Of a DNA stretch of 64,000 nucleotides, positions 1-8,213 are shown piece after piece; positions within the stretch are counted from its first letter, which is position 1; every line of letters starts with the position of its first letter. Source of the stretch: Pseudobdellovibrionaceae bacterium (GTDB lineage Bacteria; Bdellovibrionota; Bdellovibrionia; Bdellovibrionales; Bdellovibrionaceae); contig JADJYV010000013.1 in the NCBI GenBank assembly GCA_016719575.1, positions 992,001 through 1,056,000 on the forward strand. The letters are read 5' to 3'. A program made the translations under genes and the position numbers. The notes beneath the pieces are model-generated. The model did no database searches and was not told the origin of the DNA. It was given only the letters and a program-made list of their open reading frames with translations.

Positions 1-762
1 TGATGGCAACCGATCTGGAACCATTTCAAAATGCAAAAACAAACCAAAATGAACTCGCTCCAAGAAAAATTTTAATATTTTTGAGCTTATTTCAATACTC
101 AAGTTAAAAGTGCGATCGACAAACTTGAACTGCCTTAACCCTCTACTTATAAGTCCATCCATTTCTTGCAAAAACTGATTAGAGTTAAAATTTCTAACAG
201 CCTTATCTAAAGAGGATAGACAATACTCACACTTATAGGGGCAGCCTCGAGAGGCCTCAACATAAACAACACGATTTGCAATGTCCTCATCATTATATAA
301 AGAGTAAGGCATATTAATTTTACTGATATCCGGCAAGGGACCAGAAATAAATTTATCGCTGGGTTTTTGATCTGCAAGCACCTTGGAGCAAAATTCATAA
401 AATAAAAAGTCGGCCTCACCTTTAATGACATAATCAGCCGCTTTGCAAATATTCTGAACTTCGCTTTCATAGCTCACCTCGGGGCCACCTAAAACCACCG
501 TGATCTTCGGTGCAACTTTTTTCAAAATGGACACTACTTCAGCGATCTCGTCGGTGTTCCAGATATAAACACCAAAACCGACAATACGCGGTTCATAGCT
601 CAAAATCTTCTCGACGATATTTCGCGGGCTCGCGTGAATAGTCCACTCTAAAATCTGTGACCGGCATTGCAATTCATTAAGGTTCGCATATAAGTACCTT
701 AGGCCGAAAGCGGCATGCTGGTAAGTAGAATTAAGGGTCACCAAAAGAATTTCTTTTTGCAT
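1..762 (-). CDS. B12-binding radical SAM protein (3' end outside window)
   Basis: Reading the minus strand from ATG 762-760 gives 254 uninterrupted codons that run off the left edge. Residues 1-130 look like a cobalamin-binding Rossmann fold (N-terminal ILLVTLNSTYQH, later VVLGGPEVSYE). They are followed by EASRGCPYKCEYC, the CxxxCxxC loop that holds the radical SAM 4Fe-4S cluster. The layout matches the B12-binding radical SAM family that often carries a C-terminal DUF4080; that end is not visible here. Such enzymes cleave S-adenosylmethionine to make a radical, and substrates of this subfamily are largely unknown. It is divergent from thyA with about 150 bp between. Family call is firm, exact role unknown. 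Confidence 0.85.
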   Translation of the reverse strand, partial: MQKEILLVTLNSTYQHAAFGLRYLYANLNELQCRSQILEWTIHASPRNIVEKILSYEPRIVGFGVYIWNTDEIAEVVSILKKVAPKITVVLGGPEVSYESEVQNICKAADYVIKGEADFLFYEFCSKVLADQKPSDKFISGPLPDISKINMPYSLYNDEDIANRVVYVEASRGCPYKCEYCLSSLDKAVRNFNSNQFLQEMDGLISRGLRQFKFVDRTFNLSIEISSKILKFFLERVHFGLFLHFEMVPDRLPS

Positions 763-915
763 CTGCGGCAGATTTATCACCTCTGAACGCCGTGGCAAGG
801 TTTACTTCAAATCTGACGACAAAAATTCGTCGGCCTCGCGCATAATAAGGGATAAATATTTCACTTTTATGGCTTGTCCGATAGCATGACAGCCAACTAG
901 ACCGAGGAGGCTTCC

Positions 916-1710
916 TTGAGGCAATATCACGACCTATTAAAGCATGTGCTTAACAACGGAATTCAAAAAGAAGACCGAACAGGAACCGGCACGCTCAGCG
1001 TTTTTGGTTATCAAATGCGCTTCAATCTTGAAGAAGGTTTTCCTCTTTTAACAACAAAAAAACTGTACACCAGAGCAATCTTTCACGAACTTCTATGGTT
1101 TCTTAAAGGAGATACCAATATTAAGTATCTTCATGATAACAAAGTTACGATTTGGGATGAATGGGCCGATGCCCAGGGCGAGCTCGGCCCTGTCTATGGA
1201 AAACAATGGCGATCCTGGCAAGCTCCGGATGGACGCAAAATCGACCAAATCGCAAATGTCATTGCCGAAATAAAAAAGAATCCAGACTCTCGACGACTGA
1301 TGGTCGTTGCTTTTAACCCCGGTGAAATAGACAAAATGGCCCTCCCCCCATGTCATGCCTTTTTTCAGTTTTACGTAGCGAATGGGCGGCTTTCTTGCCA
1401 GCTCTATCAACGAAGTGCTGATATATTTTTAGGCGTTCCCTTCAATATCGCAAGTTATGCATTACTCGTCCATATGATAGCCCAAGAGTGCAGCCTCAAG
1501 GTCGGTGACTTTGTTCATACACTTGGAGACGCCCACATTTACCTCAATCATTTAGATCAGGTAAAAACGCAACTGCAACGAGAATTTCGCCCACTTCCGA
1601 AACTTATTTTAAATCCAAACATCACATGCATCTTTGATATGAAGTATGAAGACATTCAAGTCGTTGATTATGATCCACATTCACCAATCAAAGCGGAAGT
1701 ATCAATATGA
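916..1710 (+). CDS. thyA: Thymidylate synthase ThyA
   Basis: Converts dUMP to dTMP using methylene-tetrahydrofolate in the cytoplasm. The 264-residue length equals that of the E. coli enzyme. Visible signatures are the N-terminal DRTGTGTLSVFG phosphate-binding segment, the active-site stretch ALPPCHAFFQFYV with the nucleophilic Cys, and QRSADIFLGVPFNIASYALL. It starts with TTG; a strong GAGGAGG Shine-Dalgarno at 904-910 supports this start. The stop overlaps the folA start (ATGA), so the pair is translationally coupled. That fits the chemistry, because DHFR regenerates the folate that ThyA oxidises. Confidence 0.98.
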   Translation: MRQYHDLLKHVLNNGIQKEDRTGTGTLSVFGYQMRFNLEEGFPLLTTKKLYTRAIFHELLWFLKGDTNIKYLHDNKVTIWDEWADAQGELGPVYGKQWRSWQAPDGRKIDQIANVIAEIKKNPDSRRLMVVAFNPGEIDKMALPPCHAFFQFYVANGRLSCQLYQRSADIFLGVPFNIASYALLVHMIAQECSLKVGDFVHTLGDAHIYLNHLDQVKTQLQREFRPLPKLILNPNITCIFDMKYEDIQVVDYDPHSPIKAEVSI

Positions 1711-2204
1711 TCTTGTCGCATATAACTGCAATGTCTCAAAACAGGGTGATCGGAACTCAAAATACTTTGCCCTGGAACATCCCTGAAGACATGAAGTTTT
1801 TCCGCAATAAAACCAAAGGTCATATTATGATTATGGGAAGAAAGACTTTTGAATCTCTTGGTCCAAAGCCTCTGCCCAACCGTTTTCATATTGTCATAAG
1901 CCGCCAAGAATTGAGTTCAGCAGACCCCGCAGTCAAATACGTCCAAAACTTACAAGAAGCTCTCGCTATCGCAAAAAAGCTTATCCCTCAGTGGGGCGAG
2001 GAAGTCTTTATTGTGGGCGGTGGTGAAATCTATTCTCAATCTATAGATATCGTCGACAAAATTTATCTTACCGTTATCCATCAAAACTTCGAAGGTGACA
2101 CTTATTACCCAGAAGTACCATTAGATAAATTCATCCTATCTGATAAATTGGATAAAACGATTCCACTGCCTTTCTCTTTTTTGACCTACGTTAGAAAAGT
2201 CTAG
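1707..2204 (+). CDS. folA: Dihydrofolate reductase
   Basis: Reduces dihydrofolate to tetrahydrofolate with NADPH, recycling the cofactor consumed by ThyA. Its 165 residues are typical of bacterial DHFR. Recognisable parts are the N-terminal ITAMSQNRVIGTQNTLPWNIPEDMKFF (Met20-type loop plus acidic active-site residue), IMGRKTFESLG for NADPH binding, and FIVGGGEIYSQS near the C-terminus. The start codon overlaps the thyA stop by 4 bp. There is no separate promoter room between the two genes. Confidence 0.97.
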   Translation: MILSHITAMSQNRVIGTQNTLPWNIPEDMKFFRNKTKGHIMIMGRKTFESLGPKPLPNRFHIVISRQELSSADPAVKYVQNLQEALAIAKKLIPQWGEEVFIVGGGEIYSQSIDIVDKIYLTVIHQNFEGDTYYPEVPLDKFILSDKLDKTIPLPFSFLTYVRKV

Positions 2205-2309
2205 ATTTTGGTCGAGGAACCTGTGGTTAAAAAGTTGAACATTTTCTAATCAACTCTCATTTTGACCAATCTCATTTTGAGATTCCTTCTCTGAAGAACT
2301 AATTTACCT

Positions 2310-2336
2310 TAGTGTTCACTGATTTTTAGCCGATAC
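2310..2336 (+). promoter_or_regulatory. Possible weak sigma-28 promoter before the PilZ gene
   Basis: TAGTGTTC (2310-2317), an 11-base spacer, then GCCGATAC (2329-2336). The -10 half matches the FliA consensus GCCGATAA at 7 of 8 positions, the -35 half TAAAGTTT at only 5 of 8. It lies 29 bp before the PilZ start. Stronger examples of the same pattern occur before the flagellins in this window, which is why it is listed. Confidence 0.4.
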
Positions 2337-2365
2337 TAGAAAAGGCAATTAGTGAGGACGTAAAA

Positions 2366-2683
2366 ATGATCTCAGGAAACCTTAGTTCCGAACGACATCA
2401 GACAAGTGAACGAGCCTATCTTGAAATCTATGGCCGGACAGGAACTCTGATCGCTGAGTTAAAAAATCTTTCTTCTACAGGTGCATTTCTAGAAATCATC
2501 CAAGGTGACTATATCCCTCGCAAAGGGGACCTTATTCGAGTAACTGTTCCACTTGAAAGCCTTGGCCGCACCCATAGTGTAAATGCTGAGATCATCTGGG
2601 GCAAAAGTCTTGGAGTCGGTATTTGCTTCTTGAATCGGCAAGAAACCATGACGAAAATGCTGACGCAAAACCGAGCACAATAA
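2366..2683 (+). CDS. PilZ domain protein
   Basis: A single-domain protein of 105 residues. NLSSTGAFLEI (about residues 35-45) matches the NxSxxG half of the PilZ c-di-GMP motif, and the later VTVPLESLGRTHSVNAEIIW / GVGICF strands fit a PilZ beta barrel. The N-terminal RxxxR half is not intact: the nearest arginines (R10, R16) are spaced RxxxxxR. It may therefore bind c-di-GMP weakly or not at all, and could work as an adaptor. A possible sigma-28 promoter lies upstream, which would fit a YcgR-like motility brake, but that is inference. It converges with the lytic transglycosylase gene, whose stop is 5 bp away. Confidence 0.8.
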   Translation: MISGNLSSERHQTSERAYLEIYGRTGTLIAELKNLSSTGAFLEIIQGDYIPRKGDLIRVTVPLESLGRTHSVNAEIIWGKSLGVGICFLNRQETMTKMLTQNRAQ

Positions 2684-2688
2684 AACCT

Positions 2689-4155
2689 CTAACGAGAAGA
2701 ATCTCCAGATTTTAACTCAGGACCAGAATTTTCACTGGGCCCTTTGATATTCGGTCCAAAGTTTTTTGCATATACAAACGTTCCTCGAGCCAAACTGATA
2801 AGAGCCTGATCATAACGATCCTTTGGTATTGCTATGATAGTCTTTGCCGGAATCGAAATTGCCTTACGAGAAGAATATTTGTTTATATGTGGATTAAAAA
2901 CTTGTGCTTTTTGATCATCACCATCGAACCAAGTCAAAAGGTCCTTATACGTGACCGAAATTGGAATCTTAATTTCTTCCAAACCTAACGGCTTAGACCA
3001 AACCACTTTTTGAAAGTATGTATTGGCATTTTTTTCTATTTCAAGAACAGCAAGAAAACAGGCGTAAAAATTTCGGGAAGCAAAGCCAAAGCTGCGCCGT
3101 GAGCTTACATTTTGGACTAACTCAACAATTTCACGGGTTTTGTATTTTTCAGTCAGTTTGCGCACCCCTGTTGGTCCGTGATTATAACCAGTGATGGCAA
3201 GCGGCCAATCGCGTAGAAGATTATAATTATCCTTCATCAACTGCGCCGCCAACTTTGTTGCTGACAGCGGATGATTGCGAAGATCCACTGCCTTGCTCAC
3301 CATTTTGTAGGGTCGGGCGGTATTTCGCATAATCTGCCACAAGCCGCTAGCACCAACCTTCGATCGCGCAAGAACGTTAAAAGAGCTTTCGACAAAAACC
3401 AACCGAACCAATTCAATAGGGAGACCTGCCTCCCTAAAAATTCTTTCCATGTCTTCCAAATAACGTCCCGAGAAAAAAATGGCCGATTGCATGCGATCTC
3501 GTTGGCCTAACTGAAATCGAATACGACCTTTTTGCGCAGCTTCCTTAAACTTATTAGGTTCATTTATCCCTTGAAACATCCTCCAAATTTTAAGCTCTAA
3601 ATCATTCAAACCCTCTTCTGAACCAACCTTGTCCAATTTTAACAGAATTTGCTGAATCTCTTTCTTTTTTTCGTCAACAAATTTTTGCTTTCGACGCTCG
3701 CGCCTTCGGTAACTCAGATTTTGATCCACATTAAAATCCTTAAAATCAATATCCATGTAGACAATATTTAAATTTTCAGTGTCGTGTAAAACTCCCTGAT
3801 CCGTAGTGTACTTTGAATATACTGTCCTCCAAAAAGCCACCTGATTTTCCATGCCTTTGGGGATGATAAAAATATTTTCGTCGTAGCCCAATGCCTTTTC
3901 CTGACCCGCATACTCAGGAGCCCTAAAGGGCCTACTTGCCGTTAAAGAAACTCCTCCGGCAACTTCCTTTTGGGCCAGGGGCGTGTCTTCGTCAAGCGTG
4001 CTAACTTTATCTTCATTGGCCTTATTTGACATGTCATCAAGGGACTCTTCTTTGTCTAAATCGAAACCGAAAAAACTCATGAGATCAAAGGCAATGCTTG
4101 GACGAACCACCGCAGAAGAAATTAAGAATGCAAATAGCAAAAAATAGTATTTCAA
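2689..4155 (-). CDS. Secreted lytic transglycosylase (SLT domain, MltD-like)
   Basis: Cleaves the MurNAc-GlcNAc bond of peptidoglycan in the periplasm. Residues 1-22 are a signal peptide. The SLT domain spans about residues 240-370: GLPIELVRLVFVESSFN carries the catalytic Glu (E256), followed by SKVGASGLWQIMRNTARPY and later LAITGYNHGPTGV. Residues 30-230 are a charged helical region of unknown role. The C-terminal 100 residues do not show a clear LysM repeat. Together with the S13 peptidase next to it on the same strand this forms a cell-wall cluster. Which form of PG (own or prey) it acts on cannot be told. Confidence 0.9.
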   Translation of the reverse strand: MKYYFLLFAFLISSAVVRPSIAFDLMSFFGFDLDKEESLDDMSNKANEDKVSTLDEDTPLAQKEVAGGVSLTASRPFRAPEYAGQEKALGYDENIFIIPKGMENQVAFWRTVYSKYTTDQGVLHDTENLNIVYMDIDFKDFNVDQNLSYRRRERRKQKFVDEKKKEIQQILLKLDKVGSEEGLNDLELKIWRMFQGINEPNKFKEAAQKGRIRFQLGQRDRMQSAIFFSGRYLEDMERIFREAGLPIELVRLVFVESSFNVLARSKVGASGLWQIMRNTARPYKMVSKAVDLRNHPLSATKLAAQLMKDNYNLLRDWPLAITGYNHGPTGVRKLTEKYKTREIVELVQNVSSRRSFGFASRNFYACFLAVLEIEKNANTYFQKVVWSKPLGLEEIKIPISVTYKDLLTWFDGDDQKAQVFNPHINKYSSRKAISIPAKTIIAIPKDRYDQALISLARGTFVYAKNFGPNIKGPSENSGPELKSGDSSR

Positions 4156-4194
4156 ACAAGATTCTCCAAAAATAGACCCTTTCCGATTCGAACT

Positions 4195-5634
4195 CTACTT
4201 CACTAGATTAATAAGTATCTGGTCAAATAAGTTTCGAACTCGACCTTCATCTTTTGAACCATTGAAAATAAAAGTAAAAGTAAAGACTCGACCATCCGAA
4301 CGGCCCGCATAGCCCGCTAAGCTCACGACATTGGTCAAAAATCCTGTTTTTGCTCGAACCCAGCGCTCACCGGGGGTGTTTTTCATTCTCTTTTTTAACG
4401 TTCCATCAATTCCTGCAATAGGGAGAGAGCTTAAAAACTCTGGTTGTACCTGAAAGTCATTTTTTAAATGCGAAATAACTTTCCAAACAGCAAAAGCGCT
4501 CATGCGATTGTCTCGAGTTAAACCAGACGGATTTTGCATATAAAATTGATCGTCAGGCAAACCTAATTCTTTAAGATGAACATTGACCATTTGCATGCCC
4601 GAGGCCAAAGATCCAGGCGTTCCTTTGAGTGTTCCCAAGTTTTTCGTTAACATTTCCGCGACGTAGTTATTAGAAAATTTATTCATGTCTGCTACTGCCA
4701 TTTCTATGCTTTTACTTTCAACCTCGGCAAGCAAGGCCATTTTTTCGGATGAAACCCCGGCACGTACTTTTCCGCTTACACGGATTCCCCTTTGAGCTAA
4801 AAAGGATTTTAAGTTATAGCCGGCCCAAATGTCAGGTTTCGTGATGTTTTTAAAAATCACAATCTCCTTGGCCTCTTTCCCGATCTTACCGCTAACATGT
4901 ATAACATCACCACCGAAGCTTTTATCTTCGACCCTCGAGGCTACAATTGAACTCTCGCTTCCTGCCACAGTTTTTGTGTTGTTAATCAGTCGCACATATT
5001 CATTTTCTGGATCTAAGAATACCTTAGATTGAGCTCCTAATTTTTCCCCTGGTCGAACAAATATGTTAACAGCGTTCCAATTGAAAGACATCGCCCCCAC
5101 CGGTGCATCGTAGGCTCTGTCGACTCTTTCTGGTTGGCGACTGCTATCATACCTATTTTGATCGAAAAGCGTATCGTCGACCACAATATCCCCTTCGACT
5201 TTAGTGATTTCGTTTCTTAAAAACATGTTAACTAAAAACCACATGTTTTCCGAAACAAACCCAGGGTCACCTCCCCCCTTCAAATACAAGTCACCCTTCA
5301 GAATTTTTTCATTAATCGAGCCATCGGAAAGCAGTTTTGTTTTGTATTTGTATCCAGGAGGAAAATACTCAAGAATTGCCGAAGCTGTTGCAATTTTTGA
5401 AATTGAGGCCGGGATCATTTTATTTTTTGAATTAAGTTCGTAAATTGTGTCCTGCTTTTCGCCTTCACCGGTCGTGATATATATACCAAGGTCAGACTCT
5501 GGAACTCCTGATTTTTTTACTATTTTTGCAATCTCGCTCTTTCCAGGTTCAAAACCTATCGCTTTCTCTTGGGAGAACGATGTGCTAACCGTTAATAACC
5601 ACATAAAGATGAATAAAAGTGATCTCATGGGCAT
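4195..5634 (-). CDS. dacB: D-alanyl-D-alanine carboxypeptidase/endopeptidase, S13 (PBP4) family
   Basis: Periplasmic penicillin-binding protein that trims or opens peptidoglycan cross-links. Signal peptide at residues 1-21. The three active-site motifs are present: SxxK at S77-K80 (ASISK), SxN in KFSNNYVAEM, and KTG in RAKTGFLT. The long insertion between the first two motifs is typical of PBP4. At 479 residues it has the normal family length. A second, more divergent S13 gene occurs at 55713-56975. It is divergent from lspA with about 70 bp between the starts. Confidence 0.93.
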   Translation of the reverse strand: MPMRSLLFIFMWLLTVSTSFSQEKAIGFEPGKSEIAKIVKKSGVPESDLGIYITTGEGEKQDTIYELNSKNKMIPASISKIATASAILEYFPPGYKYKTKLLSDGSINEKILKGDLYLKGGGDPGFVSENMWFLVNMFLRNEITKVEGDIVVDDTLFDQNRYDSSRQPERVDRAYDAPVGAMSFNWNAVNIFVRPGEKLGAQSKVFLDPENEYVRLINNTKTVAGSESSIVASRVEDKSFGGDVIHVSGKIGKEAKEIVIFKNITKPDIWAGYNLKSFLAQRGIRVSGKVRAGVSSEKMALLAEVESKSIEMAVADMNKFSNNYVAEMLTKNLGTLKGTPGSLASGMQMVNVHLKELGLPDDQFYMQNPSGLTRDNRMSAFAVWKVISHLKNDFQVQPEFLSSLPIAGIDGTLKKRMKNTPGERWVRAKTGFLTNVVSLAGYAGRSDGRVFTFTFIFNGSKDEGRVRNLFDQILINLVK

Positions 5635-5707
5635 TCCTCCTAGACTAAAAAATGGTATCTATGAGCCTTGTTGCTCTCAAGGAAAATCACTTGGTACAGT
5701 GACAATT

Positions 5708-6628
5708 ATGAGAAAACGCGATTGGATCTTAGTTACCTTGCCTCTATTCCTTACCTGGATTGTTGATCGAGTAAGCAAATTGGCCGTTGCCGATTTAACC
5801 TCTGTTGTAAATTACGGGCCGGTTAGTTTTATTCTCCACCACAATCATGGCGCTATGTTAGGACTTTTTTCTGATTTACCCGCTGTGCTGCGAATAGTGA
5901 CTCTATCAACCGGCGGCGCTTTCTTAATTTGTTCATATGGACTTATTCAATACCTTTTGCCTATAAAAAGCCTTAATCTGCGCGCAGGTCTTTCGATTCT
6001 GTTAGGCGGGATTCTCGGCAATGTGGCGGATCGAATTTTCTACGGTTACGTCATTGATTTTTTAGTCATTGGCACACCAACCCTTTCAAGCCCGGCCTTT
6101 AATCTAGCCGACGCTCTTCAATGGGTCGGATATGGAATGATTGTATTTGCCATTGTCCGCGAAGGAGATCTTCTCTGGCCCGAAAATAATGCGCGCAAAA
6201 CCAACTGGGTTAATAAAAAGTTTCAACTTAAATACTGCTTAATTTTAATGGCCGTAGGTCTTGGCTTGACTCTGATCAGCTTGGTCTTTTCGTACACCTA
6301 CTTGCGGGTTACGATTTCTGAGCTTGTTGGCAATAATCAATTTTTGCTCAACAAGTTTCTTGGGCCCTTTTTGATAACCTATGCGATAATCTGTATTTCA
6401 TTCTGCGTTGCCTTATTTGCGGTGGGAAAGGTAATTTCGCATCGTATCGCAGGTCCACTTTATGCCTTTGAAAAGTTTCTCGACGACATCTTAGTGGGGA
6501 AGGATCGAAGTCTCAAATTACGCTCTGGCGACGACTTTAAACACCTTGAAGAACTCGCTGAAAAAATTCGAGAAGAAATCAAAAAAAGACCAATCTCTGA
6601 AATTAAAAAAGAGGAATTGCTTCCCTAA
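5708..6628 (+). CDS. lspA: Signal peptidase II with C-terminal membrane/HAMP-like extension
   Basis: Removes signal peptides from diacylglyceryl-modified prolipoproteins in the inner membrane. Residues 1-155 carry the LspA motifs: VDRVSKL, NHGAMLGLF, GNVADR with catalytic D108, VIDFL, and FNLAD with catalytic D135. The family is normally about 160-170 residues; this one has 306. Residues 175-245 add two further membrane helices. Residues 245-295 (SHRIAGPLYAFEK ... LRSGDDFKHLEEL) look like a HAMP linker, ending in a charged helix. The reading frame is open upstream, but ATG 5708 (or GTG 5699) is the start that gives a proper LspA N-terminus. Its 3' end overlaps the convergent exonuclease gene by 26 bp. 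The tail is odd; see findings. Confidence 0.88.
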   Translation: MRKRDWILVTLPLFLTWIVDRVSKLAVADLTSVVNYGPVSFILHHNHGAMLGLFSDLPAVLRIVTLSTGGAFLICSYGLIQYLLPIKSLNLRAGLSILLGGILGNVADRIFYGYVIDFLVIGTPTLSSPAFNLADALQWVGYGMIVFAIVREGDLLWPENNARKTNWVNKKFQLKYCLILMAVGLGLTLISLVFSYTYLRVTISELVGNNQFLLNKFLGPFLITYAIICISFCVALFAVGKVISHRIAGPLYAFEKFLDDILVGKDRSLKLRSGDDFKHLEELAEKIREEIKKRPISEIKKEELLP

Positions 6629-7463
6629 TTTTTGACAAGTAATACCTTTTCGCGACTTTATCTCGAAGGCAAATAGCTTGCAGATAGTCTCCGTCTGGAT
6701 TCCTTACAATGCCAAGAGGAGAGACACTCCGAGACTCCGCCTTCGTCGCTGTCTTCTCGTAGAGAAGATCGACATTCTTTTTCTTCTGAATTGCATCGAT
6801 GAGAGCGTTGATAATAGCATTTTTACCGTTCAGCAAAGAGTAGTCGCTCCAACGCAAGCTTTTATCCTGACACTTGAGCAGTTCAGAAAGTGTGACCGCA
6901 TCGCCTAACCTCTTAAAACACTCAAGGCCAACCTTTAGGCAAGAGCGAGCATCATCAAGTGCGCGATGCGCAGTCCCACCATCCAGATTTAAATACCGTA
7001 CGAGAGTTTGCAATTTATGATTCTCACAGCCATGAATGATCTTCCTAGACAATAGGCTAGAACACAAAATCGGCCCCGCAGGCAGAACCAGTTTGTTTTC
7101 TTCGATCGCAACGGCAAGAAAGCCCAAGTCAAAGGGTGCGTGATGAGCAATCAAAACAGCGTGTGATAAAAAATCATAAATCTCACGAATTTTTTCTGGC
7201 ATTTTCGGAGCGGTTGCAACCATTTCATTAGAAATGCCATGAATACTCATGTTGAATTCAGATAAAAGCTCCTTGGGCTTCAGCAGAGTTTGAATAGTGG
7301 CTATTTCCGTTCCGTTTTTCCATTTAACGGCTCCAAACTCAATAATCTCAGAACCTATAGGATAAGCCCCACTTGTTTCAGTATCAAAAGCCACAAAAGT
7401 GTATTCGGTCCAAGGTCTATGAAGTTCCATATGATCGTTTCTATTTGTCATTGAATTCGACAT
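6603..7463 (-). CDS. DnaQ-family 3'-5' exonuclease fused to a WYL-like domain
   Basis: Residues 20-185 are a DEDDh exonuclease of the DNA polymerase III epsilon type: FDTETSG (D27, E29), HHAPFDLGFL (D112) and HRALDDA (H166, D171) supply the metal-binding acids and the general-base His. Residues 210-286 (INALIDAIQKKKNVDLLYEK ... SVSPLGIVRNPDGDYLQAICLRD) read like a WYL ligand-binding domain. The gene overlaps the 3' end of lspA. The gap to the divergent porin gene is only 30 bp from this start; M5 or M12 are possible alternative starts. Likely DNA repair or nucleic-acid turnover; substrate unknown. Confidence 0.85.
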   Translation of the reverse strand: MSNSMTNRNDHMELHRPWTEYTFVAFDTETSGAYPIGSEIIEFGAVKWKNGTEIATIQTLLKPKELLSEFNMSIHGISNEMVATAPKMPEKIREIYDFLSHAVLIAHHAPFDLGFLAVAIEENKLVLPAGPILCSSLLSRKIIHGCENHKLQTLVRYLNLDGGTAHRALDDARSCLKVGLECFKRLGDAVTLSELLKCQDKSLRWSDYSLLNGKNAIINALIDAIQKKKNVDLLYEKTATKAESRSVSPLGIVRNPDGDYLQAICLRDKVAKRYYLSKIREAIPLF

Positions 7464-7493
7464 GAGTCAAATTATATAGAAAGATCAATATAT

Positions 7494-8210
7494 ATGAATC
7501 AAAGCTGTTTCTCCAAAATCATTTTTCTCCTAGGCCTGCAACTCAGCAGTATTCTTTTTACCGATCTATCTTACGCTCAAGAGGATCCAAAAAGAGATGT
7601 CCCTAGTTTTAAAATGTCTGGCGACGTCGCTTTGCTTAGCAATTATATCGATCATGGATTGACTCAAACTAATAAGGATCCATCACTCCAAGCGGCTTTT
7701 TCTTTTAATTTTGGACCACAATTTCGATTGGGCCTTTGGGGGTCAAATGTAAATTTTGGGTCCTCTGAGCATTTTCTTCTAAAAATGAATGCAGAACTAA
7801 GAGTTCAACTCAGCCCTACGACTGATTTCAAATTTGCTTTTTTCGACAACCGCTATTTTAAATCCGACACTCGTAGCGGAAATACCATGCAAGCTCTTCT
7901 GAGTTCACATGGATATCGCATTCAATACGAAGGCATTAGTAATTGGGAAGGCACTGGCGGTGCTGCCACCAACTATTCGTTTGCAAAAATTTTCGATGTT
8001 AACACTAGCTGGAAATGGGATAATCAAGTTGGTTATACAATGCTAAGCTCGGACACCTATTCGAACTACTTTGATGTTCGCTCTTCTTTTTTTTACAAGG
8101 GTTCCAATAATATTATCTATCAGATTTCTCTTTCTGGAACTTCTTCGCCTTCCCAATTTAATGGCCGTGGGGATATTTTTCCCTACGTTGGAGCCTCAAC
8201 TAGCTTCTAA
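7494..8210 (+). CDS. TorF-like outer-membrane porin
   Basis: Has an N-terminal signal peptide (to about residue 28, ending DLSYAQ). The mature start, GDVALLSNYIDHGLTQTNKD, resembles the opening strand of the TorF family of putative porins (SDYxxRGxSQT...P pattern). Alternating hydrophobic strands and a final C-terminal Phe (ASTSF) fit an outer-membrane beta barrel. 238 residues is about the family length. It ends 3 bp before the convergent motB gene. Cargo unknown. Confidence 0.75.
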   Translation: MNQSCFSKIIFLLGLQLSSILFTDLSYAQEDPKRDVPSFKMSGDVALLSNYIDHGLTQTNKDPSLQAAFSFNFGPQFRLGLWGSNVNFGSSEHFLLKMNAELRVQLSPTTDFKFAFFDNRYFKSDTRSGNTMQALLSSHGYRIQYEGISNWEGTGGAATNYSFAKIFDVNTSWKWDNQVGYTMLSSDTYSNYFDVRSSFFYKGSNNIIYQISLSGTSSPSQFNGRGDIFPYVGASTSF

Positions 8211-8213
8211 AAA

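Noticed and set aside
5447..5707. Upstream extension of lspA
   Set aside because: It is the antisense of dacB; LspA topology starts at 5708.
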